Source: Prorocentrum cordatum (Eukaryota > Sar > Dinophyceae > Prorocentrales > Prorocentraceae). Taken from it: DNA of 64,000 nucleotides. Where the stretch lies: assembly GCA_963575745.1 (NCBI GenBank), contig CAUYUJ010016371.1, positions 40,001 to 104,000 on the forward strand. Direction: 5' to 3'. The translations under genes and the position numbers were made by a program. The notes under the pieces were generated by a model. It did no database searches. It was not told the DNA's origin and saw only the letters and a program-made list of their open reading frames with translations. This document shows positions 1 through 11,172 of this stretch, piece by piece; position 1 is the first letter of the stretch, and each line of letters begins with the position of its first letter.

Positions 1-327
1 CCCTGGGCCGTCGGCTGCCCGGCGCGCTGCTCCCTCGGTCGACGTCGCCCAGGCGCGATCCTGGATTGCGGCCGCCACGTGGTAGGGAACGGCAAGAAGG
101 AGGACGACGACTGGTGGCTGGAGCTCTACGCGCTGCTCTCGCGCGCCACGCGCCAAGAGGACCTCCTGCTCACGCGGGCGCCGCGCATCGAGTTCTTCCC
201 GGCAGGGCCGCCGCAGGGCTTGCGGAAGCAGCTGGAGCAGTTTGCTGCGCGCACGAAGCGGCGCAGGAGGGAAGCGACGGCCCTCGCCAGGGAGCTCGGC
301 TTCACCGAGTTCATCCGCGAGGCCTGA
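1..327 (+). CDS. 3' terminal exon of an unidentified gene (5' end outside window)
   Basis: Frame 1 is open from the first base to a TGA at 325-327, so this is the end of a gene that begins upstream. The readable C-terminus contains KKEDDDWWLELYALLSR and ends GFTEFIREA; the composition (acidic DDDWW patch, then a Lys/Arg stretch KRRRRE, then alternating hydrophobics) looks like real coding sequence and not repeat translation. A GTG in frame at 79 is not a credible start because the frame is open above it. I do not recognise a domain. Antisense and other-frame ORFs over the same bases look like shadows. The reading is clear; the function is unknown. Confidence 0.55.
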   Translation, partial: PWAVGCPARCSLGRRRPGAILDCGRHVVGNGKKEDDDWWLELYALLSRATRQEDLLLTRAPRIEFFPAGPPQGLRKQLEQFAARTKRRRREATALARELGFTEFIREA

Positions 328-390
328 CCTGAGGAGCGTCTCCCCCGAGCCGCGCCTTCTCTCGACTGCCCGACTAATTGTTTGGCCTCG

Positions 391-646
391 CGCCGCGGAC
401 GACCCGCGCGCGTCGCTGGGACCCTCTCGGGGCGACCAGCGCGCGTCGCGGGAACTCCGTGCTGCGGGGGGCCCGGCGCCTCGTTCGCCCGTCGTCGCTC
501 TGCCCAGCGGTCAGAGACTTGCCCGCTATCAGCCAGCCAGTTAGCTAGTCAGCTCTCTCTGCTTCGCGCAGCGGACGACCCGCGCGCGTCGCTGGGACCC
601 CGCCCGGGGCGACCAGCGCGCGTCGCGGGGACTCCGCGCTGCGCTG
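391..646. repeat. Direct duplication of about 80 bp
   Basis: The block at about 391-470 (GGACGACCCGCGCGCGTCGC and following bases) recurs with few changes at about 567-646, 176 bp further on. Both copies are very GC-rich. The stretch from 330 to 1220 otherwise shows no gene I can support. Confidence 0.7.
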
Positions 647-1219
647 CGCCCGCAGCCTTGGATTTTGGAGTGCGCGGGCAAAGAGGAAGGAAAAGAAGAG
701 CCGAAAGCGGGCGCGATCCTCGCAAGAGGCGTGCCGACATGGGCGTCGCGACGTGCGGACGCTGCCGTCGGGGTTCCCGCGGAAGCTGCCTGCGGCGGCC
801 ACGCCCAGTGTCACGTGTGTTCGGACAGGCATGCTCGACACTTACACTAGGCGGTTCCATGATCGCATTCATGCAAATATATTCACTCGCGCGCAGACCC
901 ATTCATACTCAGATCCCCTCGCGCTCTGACTCACCCTCGTTCTTTCTCTCGTAATCAGATCCATCGTATTCCTTTGCGTTGTGCACCCCGCCACATTTCG
1001 GCGCACCCCTCATGCGGTTCGTGGCCCCATAGGGAGCGCCGCCGAAGAAGATACTCACAATTGCGATACTCACAACTGCATATGGTTGGGTCCTTCGCCA
1101 GGATATTGTTTTTTCACGTGGCGAAGGCGTACTTGCGACGCGCTTATGTTTATTGTTGCCAACTTGGGGAACAAACCACACCCGACAATATCTAACACGA
1201 GGAGCAATAGCAAGAAACA

Positions 1220-2680
1220 GGCTGTCAGCGCCGACGGCGCCGACGTAAACGACTTCGCCCGCTCCTGTTGCGCGCGATTGCGCGCGCGACCCACTTGCGA
1301 AAACAATGGCGACAACGTTCGTGACGACGACGACGAAGACACGACGCGCAAGTAATAGGAGATGGGCCGGATTGTCTTGCAATTCTTCCGGTCAGAAAAC
1401 AACATCCACTAGGAAACCAGCCACCCAACAAAAACCCGCGCGCGCCCCGCACAGATCGAACTGGACACGATTATGGCGGGCTCATATTGCGCACGATGAT
1501 GCGCGGGACCCCAATGTGAAAACGACGAAGACGACGGCGATCGCGACGACGACGGCGACGACGACAAAGGCGACGCGCCTGATCCATTGGATCTTTACCG
1601 AATTCTCAAGCATTCTTTTCTACAAGGAAACTCACATTCCACCGCCCCGCTAGGCGTGAATTGTTTACGGGGGGAAAGGTTGGCCCCTTCCTTACCCCTT
1701 CCCGTGGAGCTGGACGGGGGGCTCGCGAACGGTCAAACGGTACTTTTTCGCCCAAAGCGGCTCCAAGAGCGCCTCAGAAAACCCAGAATGACTCTCAAAG
1801 TTCCTCAACGGAACACAAACGCAACATGGCTTCCCAAATTACCCAAGAGACCCCAATGACGCTCCAGGACGGCCCCAAAAAACACCCCAAACCTCCAAGG
1901 ATGCCTCCAAGATGCCAACATCAGTCAAACACCGAAGGACAACCGGTGATGTTTGCATCGTCGCCCATTCGCTCCCGATCGCATTCCGGGGCCTCGAGAT
2001 GGCTCCAAAAGGGCCCAAGAGAGGCAACAAGAGCCCCAAAACGAAGCCAAGAGCGCCCACGATCGATCAAAGAGCGCTGTAAGAAGCAATGTTGGGGGCT
2101 CCCGAAGGGCAGCGCGAATTGCAAACATCCCCATTGTTGATCGATGTCCTCCAAAATGCCCCCCGAAACTCTTCGAAAACCCACAAAAAAAACTGTCCAA
2201 GAGGGCCCCAAGAGGCGCCGAGGAGACCCCAAGAGGCTTCCAAGTGGCCCCCGAAAAAAAGGCCCCACGAGGCTCCCCGAGGCACCCGAGACACTCTAAG
2301 AGGCCTCCAGGAATGCTAAGAGACCTCCAAGACGCTCCCAGAGGCTTCCAAGAGATATCCGAAGAGACTGTGACAGGCAAGTCGCCTTGGCATCGTTCCT
2401 GGATGGGCTGGTGGGGACATGCGAAGCGGCAAGAATTGTCGCGAAGAGAAAACAAGACGGAACACGCACCGCCAGGAGAAGTAGCCACTCAACAACAATC
2501 CACAAGCGATCACCGGTCATAACATTACTCCGAGGGCAGAAGATTCGATCAAACTCGCCACAACTGCGGCGGACTCTTACTCCGCACGATTCACCGCTGG
2601 ACGCACATGCGGAGACGACGACAAATATCACGAAGACAACGACGACGACAACGGAGACAACGCGCCGAGCCGATTGGAGT
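1220..2680. repeat. Degenerate GACGACG-rich duplicated blocks
   Basis: Three diverged blocks (about 1250-1350, 1380-1600 and 2440-2680) share the same order of parts: a GCGCACGATG-like stretch, an AACAAAAACC-like stretch and a run of GACGACGACG. The second and third lie either side of the CCAAGATGGCC-type element at 1655-2440, as if the element had landed in a tandem array. No gene is visible from 330 to 2980. Confidence 0.45.
1655..2440 (+). mobile_element. Diverged copy of the 1.1 kb CCAAGATGGCC-rich element
   Basis: This stretch is a run of imperfect 10-14 bp phrases of the type CCAAGAGGCCCC / CCAAGATGGC and ends in TTCCTGGATGGGCTGGTGGG then GCGAAGCGGCAAGAATT, the same terminus as the better copies near 14.93 and 21.14 kb. 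It lacks the middle 240 bp found in those copies. No coding capacity is credible. Classification as mobile rests only on the three copies and shared end. Confidence 0.5.
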
Positions 2681-2988
2681 TGTAGCGAATAATCTCGCAA
2701 TCCTGGCACCAACAAATTCAAAGTTCCTGTTGCGCAAGGCTGGTCAGCAAACGCAATCCAACGATAAATCTCGCACCCCGACGACGAACCGCTGGTGAAC
2801 AACTGTGCGACGACAGTCCGCGGCGCCCGCAAGCGCCTACAAGGAGAACACCTGAATCGCTAGTCCGAGAAGACTCGCGACGTAGCTGGTGCGAGTACAC
2901 GCTCATTGCCACGACTAGAACGTACTACCACGATTACTGTGCATTATTGTTGTTCGTACTTGTTCATGTTTCTTCCTCTGCTATAATA

Positions 2989-4767
2989 CTACTGGTTCTG
3001 TCCCTGAGAAAGAGGAGAGCGATGGGGTCGCTTGCCTTGGGGAGTCTTCCTGTGCGCCCTCCTATGCTCTCGCAGATGCACGACCCAATAATGTGGTCTC
3101 GCTGGCTCTAGCTGCGCTGGCAGATCATGGATCTCCTGGTGCCACTTCGCTACCGCCCTGTCCGCGAAACCGGCAGGCTGCTGCGTTTTGAGCATGTTCT
3201 CGATCCGCCTCCCCATCGCCATCGGCAGATTCTCCCTCGCGCAACGCGGGATGTCAATGTGAGGCATTTGCCCATCTCACGCGCCGCGGGATCTCGGTCC
3301 AACATGCAATTCTTAATCTCAATGAACCTGCGGTCGTTGCCCATGTCGCCCTCATACGCGTAGCCCGCGCGCAGCGCTAAGAGAACCTTGCCCTGCCCGC
3401 CGACAGACCCAACGCGGTCCTCATTGAACCAGCGGTGCACCTCATACACGGTCACCGGAACTATTCGCCACCCTGCGCTCAGCTCGATTTTTCTGCCTGT
3501 GTCCTTTCTCAACTCCGCTGCCATCCTGCGGGTCAGCGGCGTTCATTTATCGTGCCCCCAGCCCGCGCCCCGCAAGTGCGAGGATCTGGAAGAACAGTCC
3601 TCTCAACGGCGGGTCTTCTCCCAACGCATATTTGTTTCAAAATTCGCGTCGACCCTCTCCAAGCTGGTCGCCTTGCAGTAGAAGGGGCACCTGGTCGCTG
3701 AAGGGCCAATTCCACGGTCTGTCTAGGTCGCCTCGTCGTCGCCGGAGGCCACGGCGCGGACCTTGGCATCGAAAGCCCTCCGCGTGGCGACCGCCCGCCT
3801 GGTCTCCTCAACCGCCACTGGCGACGGCCAGCGCTGCGAATTCAGAAACTTCGCTCTTGCGAACCTCACGATCGCATTGCAGCGGCAGGAACGGCCCTTC
3901 GCGGCTGACGAATTCTCGGACAACGTCGCGTCGGACGCTTCCTCAACGGCCCCCACGTGCTTCTTCTCCTGGACGTTCATCCCCCCCCCCTGCCTTCAAC
4001 CTCGCGTCGCAAAGTTGCAGGGGGGACCTCAGTCCCAACTTCGAAATCAAAGAACAAGCCAGCCCGATCCACGGCACGCCGATGCGGGCGCCCAATCTCG
4101 AACCGCGTCTGCACGCCGTCGTGCACCGAAACAATTGGTTATTGCTGCCGCCTCCTTGAGCCTTCACCCCCGCACCTGCCCCACATTCCCGTTCTTCCTC
4201 GCGAGGCCAAGTTGCAGCAGGGGGCCGCAACTCCCAGCTGCGAGCTCACAGTTGATCAAAACGGAAGCTGGTTCACGACGCCCGCCCACTCGTTACGCTT
4301 CACGCGGGCGTCTCTGGCCAAGTACCGCCAATGAGATCCAAATTTGCTCTCGAGATGTTGCGCACCTGGCATCGTCGCCAACATCGCGATCACGCGAAGG
4401 CGCAAATAATGCTTCGCACGGGGGCCCACCCTGCGTTTCTTGCCGGCGACGCACGCTCTTGCGGCTTCAAGGAGGTCAAGCGCAACGTTTTCTCAAGGGG
4501 TGAACTTGGAGCGAGAGAAGCGTCTCATAAACTCCCCTGCTCCGTCGCAGGCGCGCTCGCGTCCATCAGAGGAACTGGCTCTGAATCAGCGGCATTCGGC
4601 CGGCACTCCGCCTTACTGAGGCCATTGAGCATGTCCTCCAACATCGTTTTCTGAATCACGCGTTTCCTCACGGCTGCGAGCGCGTACTTGTCCTGCCCGC
4701 TCAACACATCCCCAGGCCGACCCCATCGGCAGCGGCGACCTGCAAAGACCGCGTCGCGGGGCCTCAA
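2989..4767 (-). CDS. Multi-exon protein gene of unknown function
   Basis: Several - strand open stretches splice together in phase. An exon at 4028-4108 (TRFEIGRPHRRAVDRAG...) ends at GAG|GTCCCC and joins in frame to 3968 (CAG|GAGAAGAAG, EKKHVGAVEEASDATLS...). That exon can leave by a GA donor near 3729 and join the exon starting about 3525 (MAAELRKDTGRKIEL..., then GGQGKVLLALRAGYAYEGD). A further stretch, MGRRIENMLKTQQPAGF onward to about 2989, is in a second frame, so either a short intron or a frameshift lies near 3200-3267. An upstream piece at 4525-4767 (KYALAAVRKRVIQKTMLEDM) may be an earlier exon. I recognise no domain. It could be a gene or a young pseudogene; the 5' end is not found. 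Confidence 0.45.
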
Positions 4768-4816
4768 CGACAGAGCGGCCGAACACGTCAGCCTGCTTAT
4801 TGCGCGTGGCCTCGTC

Positions 4817-4995
4817 GGGCGCCGGACATGGGTACGACGGAAATCAATATGGCCCCAAACACCAGTGCCTGTTCAAAACAGACGGCGGCCGCTGTTGGGC
4901 AGGTTGCCTCCCGCGTCAAATGGACACCGACCGAAGAGACGTCGACAACGAACTCTTTTTTCAGAATGAGCAGGAACTGCTGTTGAACTTTGTGC
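4817..4995. mobile_element. Diverged MITE, same family as 34909-35118
   Basis: Homologous along its length to the 210 bp inverted-repeat element at 34909-35118: shared parts include the ATGGGTACG...CGGAAA arm, GCGGCCGCTGTTGGGCAGG, and the downstream CTGCTGTTG. The second arm is eroded here. It makes an apparently protein-like - strand reading (4797-5087) that should not be taken as an exon. Confidence 0.55.
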
Positions 4996-5269
4996 GCAGT
5001 AAGTCCGTCTCCATTCCGTTCGTCCCGAGCCTCAATGGCCGCGATCGGGAAGTCGTCCTCCTTATTACCAGGCACGTCAGGCTGCATGCTGGCACGGGCT
5101 CACGCCGTCAAGCCTCAAGGCTTGAGCCTCAAATTGCTGCGGAAAAGGCATCGCCATTGTCGTCTCAAACCAGCAACACGCGCTTTGCAGTGAGGCTTTT
5201 GACCCACATCTCAGGCACGGCGACGATGCTTCCGACCCACAACTCAGGCACGGACGAGTTGTTTCTCCC

Positions 5270-5575
5270 CATTCCCCTCCCTCTCCTCCTCTTCCTCCTC
5301 CCCCTCCTCCTCTTCCTCCTTCTCCTCCTCCTCCGAATCCCCAGCGTGGAGGGGGGCGCGAGCAGGAGGGCGAGGAGGGGGAGGGCGGAGGACGAGAAGA
5401 AGAGCGAGGAGGGGAGCACGAAGAGGACAGCGAGGAGGGAGAACGAGGGGAGCACGAGGAGGACTCAGGGGCCAGGAGAGGGAGGACGAGGGGGAGGGCC
5501 AGGAGGCGAGCACGAGGAGGGAGGCGGAGGGCGAGGAGAGAGAGAGAGAGAGAGAGAGAGCCAAAAAGGATGAGG
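5270..5575. repeat. (TCC)n then (GGA)n simple-sequence block
   Basis: Pyrimidine-rich (CTCCTC)n at 5270-5335 switches to purine-rich GGAGGACGAGG-type sequence to 5575, with (GA)n at about 5538-5560. ORFs of 96-257 codons on both strands are translations of the repeat. Nothing else is seen between 5000 and 6200. Confidence 0.85.
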
Positions 5576-6207
5576 AGTGGAGGAACGAGGAGGGGGAGGA
5601 CGAGATTCACTGCCCGCCGAAATCTTAGGAGGGGAGTTCATCATTAAAGACCTTCTGCGGCTAATCATGCAGATTTGCCTTCTTCGACCGGGGACTCCGA
5701 AGGGCGCGGCTTGCAAAGGGCGAGGATTGCAACTGGCACTCTGGGGGACACCTTGGGGGGGCGGGCGAGGGCCTCGACAGAGCTCTCCACCGCGCCCCGA
5801 GGAGGCCCGACGAGGACAGCGTCGTCCTCCCCAGGCCCCAGCGGTGCCGATCGCAAACCACACCCCGGCGTACAGTCGCGGACTTGGTTGGACAGGGCAC
5901 GCGAGAGGACACAAGACCCTTCCGAGGGCCACATTGCCGCAGGAATGTAAGAGGCATGGGTCGCGAGACACAGGACACAAGAGTACCCTTGCTTCGGCAG
6001 GGTCGACCTACTAATCCAGGCCGACTGAAACCACAGTCAACCCGTGCAATCAGAACGCACGGTAAGGATGCAGGGGCCGTGGAAGGCCATGCCGACACCG
6101 TGCGGGCGGGACGCGGCCGGGGGAAGCGGCCGAAGAGGGGCCGGAGGGGAAGGCTACAAGGGCAGCCTTGGAAAGCGGTTCCTCCTCACTGTGCGGGCAC
6201 CCTTTGA

Positions 6208-6363
6208 GGAAGAGGAGGAGGAGGAGGAGAAATGGAAGGAAGAGGAGGAAGAGGAGGAGGAGGAGGAGGAGGAGGATGAGGAGGAGGAGGAGGGGAAGGA
6301 GGAGGAGGAGAAGGAGGAGGAGGAGGAGCAGGAGGAGGAGGAGGAGCAGGAGGAGGAGGAGGC
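6208..6363. repeat. (GGA)n array
   Basis: About 155 bp of almost pure GAGGAGGAG with a few GAAG/GCAGG interruptions. The very GC-rich stretch after it (6365-6950) has long open frames on both strands, one of which reads KVPPALRTILEPLGPVGLV on the + strand; I cannot decide whether this is an exon. Confidence 0.9.
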
Positions 6364-7183
6364 AGTCGCCGACATTCTGCAGCTTTGTCTTCTCCGGGCT
6401 CCGCCGCGGAGAGCCCCCGGCGACATCTCTGGCCTGGGCGGCTCCAGGCCGGAGGCCGCGCCGCGGCTGCCGGGGGGAGGGGGCGGCGCGGCGGGCGGGC
6501 CCGGGGCCGCGGGCAACCGCGTCCCGAGGGGGGGGGCACCGTCGGCAGCCACTGGCGGCGGTGGCAAGGGGGAGGCCCTCCCAGAAGGCTCGGGCGGTCC
6601 CGCGGCCTGCCGATGGGGTTCTCGAAGCCTCCCCCGAAGCCGCGGGATGCCCCTCCTCAGGAGGCCGGAGGGCTCCCGAGGAGGAGTGCCGCCACCCTGG
6701 AGGGGGAGGGCCCCTTCCTTCTCGCTCGCCCCCGTCGCTCGCCGGCGAAGCAAGAGGTGATCGAAGCTGCCTCGCTCGGGGGTTGGCAGCGGTGCCCCTG
6801 GACCCCAAGGTGCCCCCAGCTCTTCGCACCATCTTGGAGCCCCTGGGCCCTGTGGGCCTCGTGAGGGTTGCCATGGAGGCCGTGCGGGCCTCCTTGGGAA
6901 TCACCCTGGACCAGGGGCACTCCTGGCAGCACCCGTGCAGCGTTTGACCACCCCTCGCTTCCCACAGGGAACCAAGCGATGCCAACCTACCCGTGGGGGC
7001 TGGCCCGCAGCGATCAGGCTGCTAAACGAGGCGGCGCCTGGTGTGACTTGGTCACGCCTGGAAGCGAAGGCGGGGCAGGAAATTCAGCTCTCTAGTGCAT
7101 AGACGGCCTTCGTCTCTGGAACCCGCGCGGGACTGGAATGCCTGGGGATACTGGGACGTAGGATTATCATGGCTTCAAGCTTT

Positions 7184-7409
7184 GGACGCCCGAGTTATCC
7201 GGGGTAACTCGGGTCCGGGGTAACTCGGGTTTGGGTTCCCGAAAAACGAACCCGAGTTGGCCCTGACCCGAATTACCCCTGATGATTCGGGGCTCTGGAC
7301 GCCCGAAATATCCGGGGTAACTCGGGTCCGCGATAACTCGGGTTCGGATTCCCGAAAATCGAACCCGAGTTAGCCCTGACCCGAGTTACCCCTGATGATT
7401 CGGGGCTCT
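7184..7409. repeat. Two tandem 113 bp units, each an imperfect hairpin
   Basis: Unit 1 is 7184-7296 and unit 2 is 7297-7409. Each begins GGACGCCCGA, contains GGGGTAACTCGGGTC near the start and the complementary GACCCGAGTTACCCC near the end, and closes with GATGATTCGGGGCTCT. The start matches the arm of the MITE at 34909. No coding sequence. Confidence 0.8.
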
Positions 7410-7998
7410 GAAAGCTCGTCTGGCCCAACATGCCCAAACGTTCGGGGGTGCTTGCAGACTTCTTCCGTTGGCGCCGGCGCCGAGTCCTCTCCCTGGCGCG
7501 GGGCACGTGCCAAGGTTGCGCGCCGCCGTGGGGGGCCCGGCGCTGGTCCAAGAAACAAGCGCAGACTCCCGATAGGCGGCGGGCTACACCCTGCGAAATG
7601 CTTAAGAAATCATGGGTTGAGAAATTCATAGTTTCAGAATTTGAAGAAAAGCCCAGAACTTCTATTAAAATCATAGGATTTACATTGAAACATGAAGAAT
7701 AATCGACACTCTGGCCGAAAACTTAAGTTTCCTTAAGCATCGCCTAGGGTGTAGGGGGGAAGTGGGAAGGAGAAGTCCTTCTCAGACCGCGGCGGGGCGG
7801 GACTCCTCAGAGGCCCTCCGGCCTCCCGAGAACTCTTCTGCGCCCTCGGGGAAAAGGCTCAGACAGCCTCTTCGGAAGGTCGTGGGACGTCCGAGCCTTC
7901 CGAGGAAAGCCTCCTCCTCCTCGCCCCCCCCCCCGGGCTCGCCGCCGACCCGAGCTTCTATGACGCTGCAGATTTGCCCCCCCTCCGGACTCCGAGCC

Positions 7999-8290
7999 CG
8001 CCTGCGCCCGCCGGGCGTCCAGAGCCCGCTTGTGCCTGCCTGCCCAGACCGCCCCAGCCCGACCCGCAGGCCCGAAGCTCGGCGGGGGGGGGGAGGCTAC
8101 GGGCTCCAGCTGTTTCTGTTCGAAGGGTCCCCTACACCCCCCCCCGCCTGCGCCCGCCGGGCGTCCAGAGCCCGCTCGCGCCTGCCTGCCATGACCACCC
8201 CAGCCCGACCCGCAGGCCCGACGTTCGGCGGGGGGGAGGGTACGGGCTCCGGGCTCCATCTGTTTTTGTTTGAAGGGTCCCCCCCCCCAC
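7999..8290. repeat. Two tandem units of about 146 bp
   Basis: The phrase CGCCTGCGCCCGCCGGGCGT at 7999 recurs at 8145, and both copies continue through CCAGCCCGACCCGCAGGCCC, a poly-G run and CTGTTTYTGTTYGAAGGGTCC. ORFs across it on both strands are shadows of the repeat. 7410-7990 shows nothing I can support. Confidence 0.75.
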
Positions 8291-8420
8291 TGGAGATGGA
8301 GGGCAGATCGGGGCCTTCGGGTTGGGGTAGTAGGGAGCCCACACAGGGCGCACGCGCCCGGCCATGTGCATGAGCACGGCCCCCGGATGCGCGAGACCGG
8401 CCGCGTTATACCAGCATCTG

Positions 8421-8606
8421 CGCAATTCGGGGATGGACAAACCTCCCTTTAATAAAACGTGGTTTGGTGAGAACGACCTCGGGGCCAAACCTGGCGGGCG
8501 CAAGCCTGGAAGATGACGGCCGCGCCGCCCTCTCGAGCACCGAAAACGGACAATTCACGAATCGACGCGTCAGGGCAGGAGGCCTGTCCACCCCCGAGCA
8601 ATGCGC
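8421..8606 (+). mobile_element. MITE-A copy 1, with terminal inverted repeats
   Basis: Left end TGCGCAATTCGGGGATGGAC and right end GTCCACCCCCGAGCAATGCG are inverse complements with mismatches. The core carries ACCTCCCTTTAATAAAAC, GATGACGGCCGCG and GAAAACGGACAATTCACG, all found in the other copies. No coding capacity. Confidence 0.7.
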
Positions 8607-8654
8607 ACTCTCGAGGCCAGCGCGGATTCATGCACGTGCACGTCCTTCATTTTG

Positions 8655-8867
8655 GGAGTCCCGAAACGGTGCGGTGACAGGCCGTGCGGTGACCTCGGCA
8701 CCCCAAGAAACCTCACCGCACGGTCCGCCACCGCACGGTCCTGGGACCCCGGAGGCCCCTGTCGCCCGAGACGCCCTGGGAGAGGGACCCGAGCCCCCGA
8801 ACCGTGCGGTGAGGCCCCGAATCCCCACAGACCCACCGCACGGCTGTGGTCACCGCGCCGTTTTGGA
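8655..8867. mobile_element. MITE-B copy 1, arms of about 34 bp
   Basis: Begins CCCGAAACGGTGCGGTGACA and ends with the near-inverse TGTGGTCACCGCGCCGTTTT; the arms and centre are built from repeats of CCGTGCGGTGA and its complement TCACCGCACGG. A homologous copy is at 40335-40528. Confidence 0.7.
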
Positions 8868-8949
8868 GGCTCCAGGTCTTTCGCTTTCCCGAGCCGGGGC
8901 GGCTCGGCGCCCGGAGCCCGCTCGGCCGAACCCAGAGGTGCAACGTCAT

Positions 8950-9110
8950 CAAAGTTTGACAACATGATGATATAGCATGTTGTTATCAAATGTGTTTGAT
9001 AACGTGGTATGTGTTTGATAACACGTTGTATGTTGGTGCATTTTTGTTATATGCCCGCATGATTTTTCATGTGGTAACTACACCACCTAACAATTTTTCC
9101 AGTATCATCC
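8950..9110. repeat. AT-rich stretch with TTTGATAAC inverted repeats
   Basis: GTTATCAAATGTGTTTGATAAC-like palindromes occur at about 8983-9023. ATGTTGTTATCAAATG also occurs at 30047-30062. No gene is seen. Confidence 0.5.
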
Positions 9111-9195
9111 TCTTTCTCATATTCCGCCTCCTCCTCCTCGGGCTCCTCCCCTCCTCCTCCTCATCCCTTCCTCCTCCTCCTCCCCCCTCCCTCCT
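9110..9195. repeat. (CCT)n tract
   Basis: CTCCTCCTCC-rich run upstream of the small ORF at 9325. Confidence 0.8.
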
Positions 9196-9324
9196 CTTGT
9201 TGGCGACGAGGGCGACGACTGCAACTGGGAGGGTGGCGACAACGACGCCGACGGCGAAGATGGCGAACATCAATCGCGCATTAGGCTCAACATCGTCGTT
9301 GCATCGCGCGCGGGCGTTTAAGGA

Positions 9325-9639
9325 ATGAGCGCCGAGAAAATCAAGGAGGCACGGGCTGCGCGTTTGGAGTGGGCTCGCCAGCAGAGCGCAGCAGCACCAC
9401 CACCACCAACCGACCCCGCAGCAGCAACAGCGTCAGCAGCAGCAGCAGCAGCACCAGCATTATCAGCAGGCACGTCCGCATCCCAGAACGCCCTCGCATA
9501 AATGGAGGCGGCCAAATCAAAGGGCCTGATAACGGCAGGTGGGAAGTACCTGTACGTAAAGGAGGGGGAACGCAGGGAGGAGGAGAAGGAGGAGAAGGAT
9601 AAACAACAGACAAAGGATAATGGCAGCTCCCGCCGTTGA
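9325..9639 (+). CDS. Small ORF with one internal stop; unknown function
   Basis: ATG at 9325 opens MSAEKIKEARAARLEWARQQ, then an Ala/Pro-rich linker, and meets TAA at 9499-9501. The same frame continues immediately with ATG at 9502: MEAAKSKGLITAGGKYLYVK, then an acidic/basic tail, ending at TGA 9637-9639. Both halves look coding: helical charged start, low-complexity linker, compact GKYLYVKEGERR segment. The single stop could be a mutation, a readthrough site or a sign that there are two short ORFs. I found no in-phase intron that removes it. No domain recognised. It is one of the few + strand candidates here. Confidence 0.45.
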
Positions 9640-9904
9640 GGCGCGCGGTGGCCGCCCAAAAGAGACGTCACCGCCGCCGTCGTGATAGTCGTGCCCCTCG
9701 TCTCATTACCTCCTTCCGCGCCCTCCTCACGTTGCACCCTTCCTGTTTGTAATATTGTCCCTCTTCCTGCCGCTGTTCCATCACATCCTCATCGTCGTCG
9801 TCCTTTTCATCCTCTGCGCACTCCTGCTAGTCGCTGTCGGCCTGGGCCCCATCGTCCGTTTCTGCTCTCCGCCGCAGGAGCAGGCTTCCCCAGGCTCTGA
9901 GAAG

Positions 9905-9955
9905 CAGGAGGGGCAGGAAAGAGGAGGTGGAGGAGGAGCAGGAGCAGGAGGAGGA

Positions 9956-9986
<31 letters not shown>

Positions 9987-10725
9987 GAGGAGGAGGAGGA
10001 AGAGGAGGAGGAGGAGGAGGAGGAAGAGGGGGAGGAAGATGTTGAGGAGGAGGTGGTGGAGGGGACGCGTAAGCTCTTCGGAAAAACCCTCATCCCACCC
10101 CTCCTCCTCTCCTCCTGCTCCTCCTCCTCCTCCTCCTCCTCCTCTCCTCCTCCTCCTCTCCTCTTCTGCATCCTCATTACTTTACTACCCTCTCCTCCTC
10201 CTCCTCCTCCTCCTCCTCCTCCTCCTCCTCCTCCTCCTCCTCCTCGTCCTCCTCCTATTCCTCCTCCTCCTACTCCTCCTCCTCCTCCTCCTCCTCCTCC
10301 TCCTTCCTCCTCCTCCTCCTCCTCTTCATCCTCCTCCTCCTCCTCCTCCTCCTCCTCCTCCTCCTCCTCCGCCTCCTCCTCCTCCTCCTCCTCCTCCTCC
10401 TCATCCTCCTCCTCCTCCTCCTCCTCCTCCCCCTCCCTGCATCATTGCCTCCCTGCCTCCCCGCCTCCGTGCCTCCCTCCCTCCTCCCTCCCTCCCTCCC
10501 TCATCCCCTCCCCCCCCTCCCTCCCTCGTTCCAGTGCCCCCCTCCCTCCATCTCCCCCCCTCCCCCCCCCTCCCCCCCTCCGCCCTTCCCACCCTTTGTC
10601 CCCCGCTCGCTCACCCATCCGATCCCTCCCTCCTTGGCGGCTTCCGCGCTCGCTCCCTGCCCCCTCCATTCCTTCATCCCTCTCTCCCTGTCCTTCTCTC
10701 TCCCTTCCTCCACCCTCCTTCTCGC
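9905..10725. repeat. (GGA)n then (TCC)n/(TCCC)n block
   Basis: Purine tract 9905-10055, then a pyrimidine tract 10095-10440 of nearly pure TCC that degrades to TCCC/CCCT by 10725. The purine-then-pyrimidine order on one strand makes the block a large imperfect inverted repeat. ORFs of up to 327 codons are repeat translations. Confidence 0.9.
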
Positions 10726-10965
10726 CAAGCGAACTGCGCTGCTGGTATGCGTTCCACCAAAAGCTGGGGAGCTCCAGCGGGCATCCGCTGGCGGCCGAGA
10801 GAATGTCCTACAACATTGGCGCACGGCAACGATTAGAGTATGTTCCGTCCGCCCCCTACCGTTCACTATCATACTCCCCTGTCGAAGCCAATCGTCGGTT
10901 GCCTGTCTAGGCCAGCATGGGTGCCATGGTGTAAAACGGCTCCTGTTACCCCCTCCCGCCCCTCT

Positions 10966-11053
10966 CGAGTGACGAAACATTTCACAGCGAGAGGAGCTGA
11001 ATCCAGACGGCCATATGCTTCTTCGTTCAGACCTGGAGCGCACGTTGGGTGAG
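10966..11053 (+). CDS. Possible exon fragment, unknown protein
   Basis: The + frame after a TGA near 10966 reads ISQREELNPDGHMLLRSDLE and then RTLGEVSDSLETNSESSRAAT before a stop, following an AG at about 10985. It looks coding but is short, and no partner exon is found. It runs into the 24 bp repeat at 11098. Confidence 0.25.
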
Positions 11054-11097
11054 GTTTCTGACAGTCTCGAGACCAACTCTGAGTCTTCGCGAGCGGC

Positions 11098-11172
11098 CAC
11101 ATGAGAGCCAGCACGAGCAACCAAATGAGAGCCAGCACGAGCAGCCACGTGAGAGCCAACGCGGGCAGCAAG
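11098..11172. repeat. 24 bp tandem repeat, about 3 units
   Basis: ATGAGAGCCAGCACGAGCA recurs with changes at 24 bp spacing (11101, 11125, 11149). The length is a multiple of three and one + frame reads PHESQHEQ, PNESQHEQ, PRESQRGQ, so it could be within a coding exon. Confidence 0.6.

Noticed and set aside
3763-4503. 246-codon + strand ORF
   Set aside because: It is antisense to - strand exons that splice in phase and has weaker coding character.
4797-5087. 96-codon - strand ORF with protein-like composition
   Set aside because: Most of it is the diverged MITE related to 34909-35118, which gives a different-frame reading there.
6050-6985. 311-codon - strand ORF and overlapping + strand ORFs
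   Set aside because: Very high GC keeps several frames open; the (GGA)n part is repeat translation and no frame is clearly better. A GC-rich exon remains possible.
9927-10910. 327-codon + strand ORF
   Set aside because: Glu-rich then Pro/Ser-rich translation of GGA and TCC arrays.
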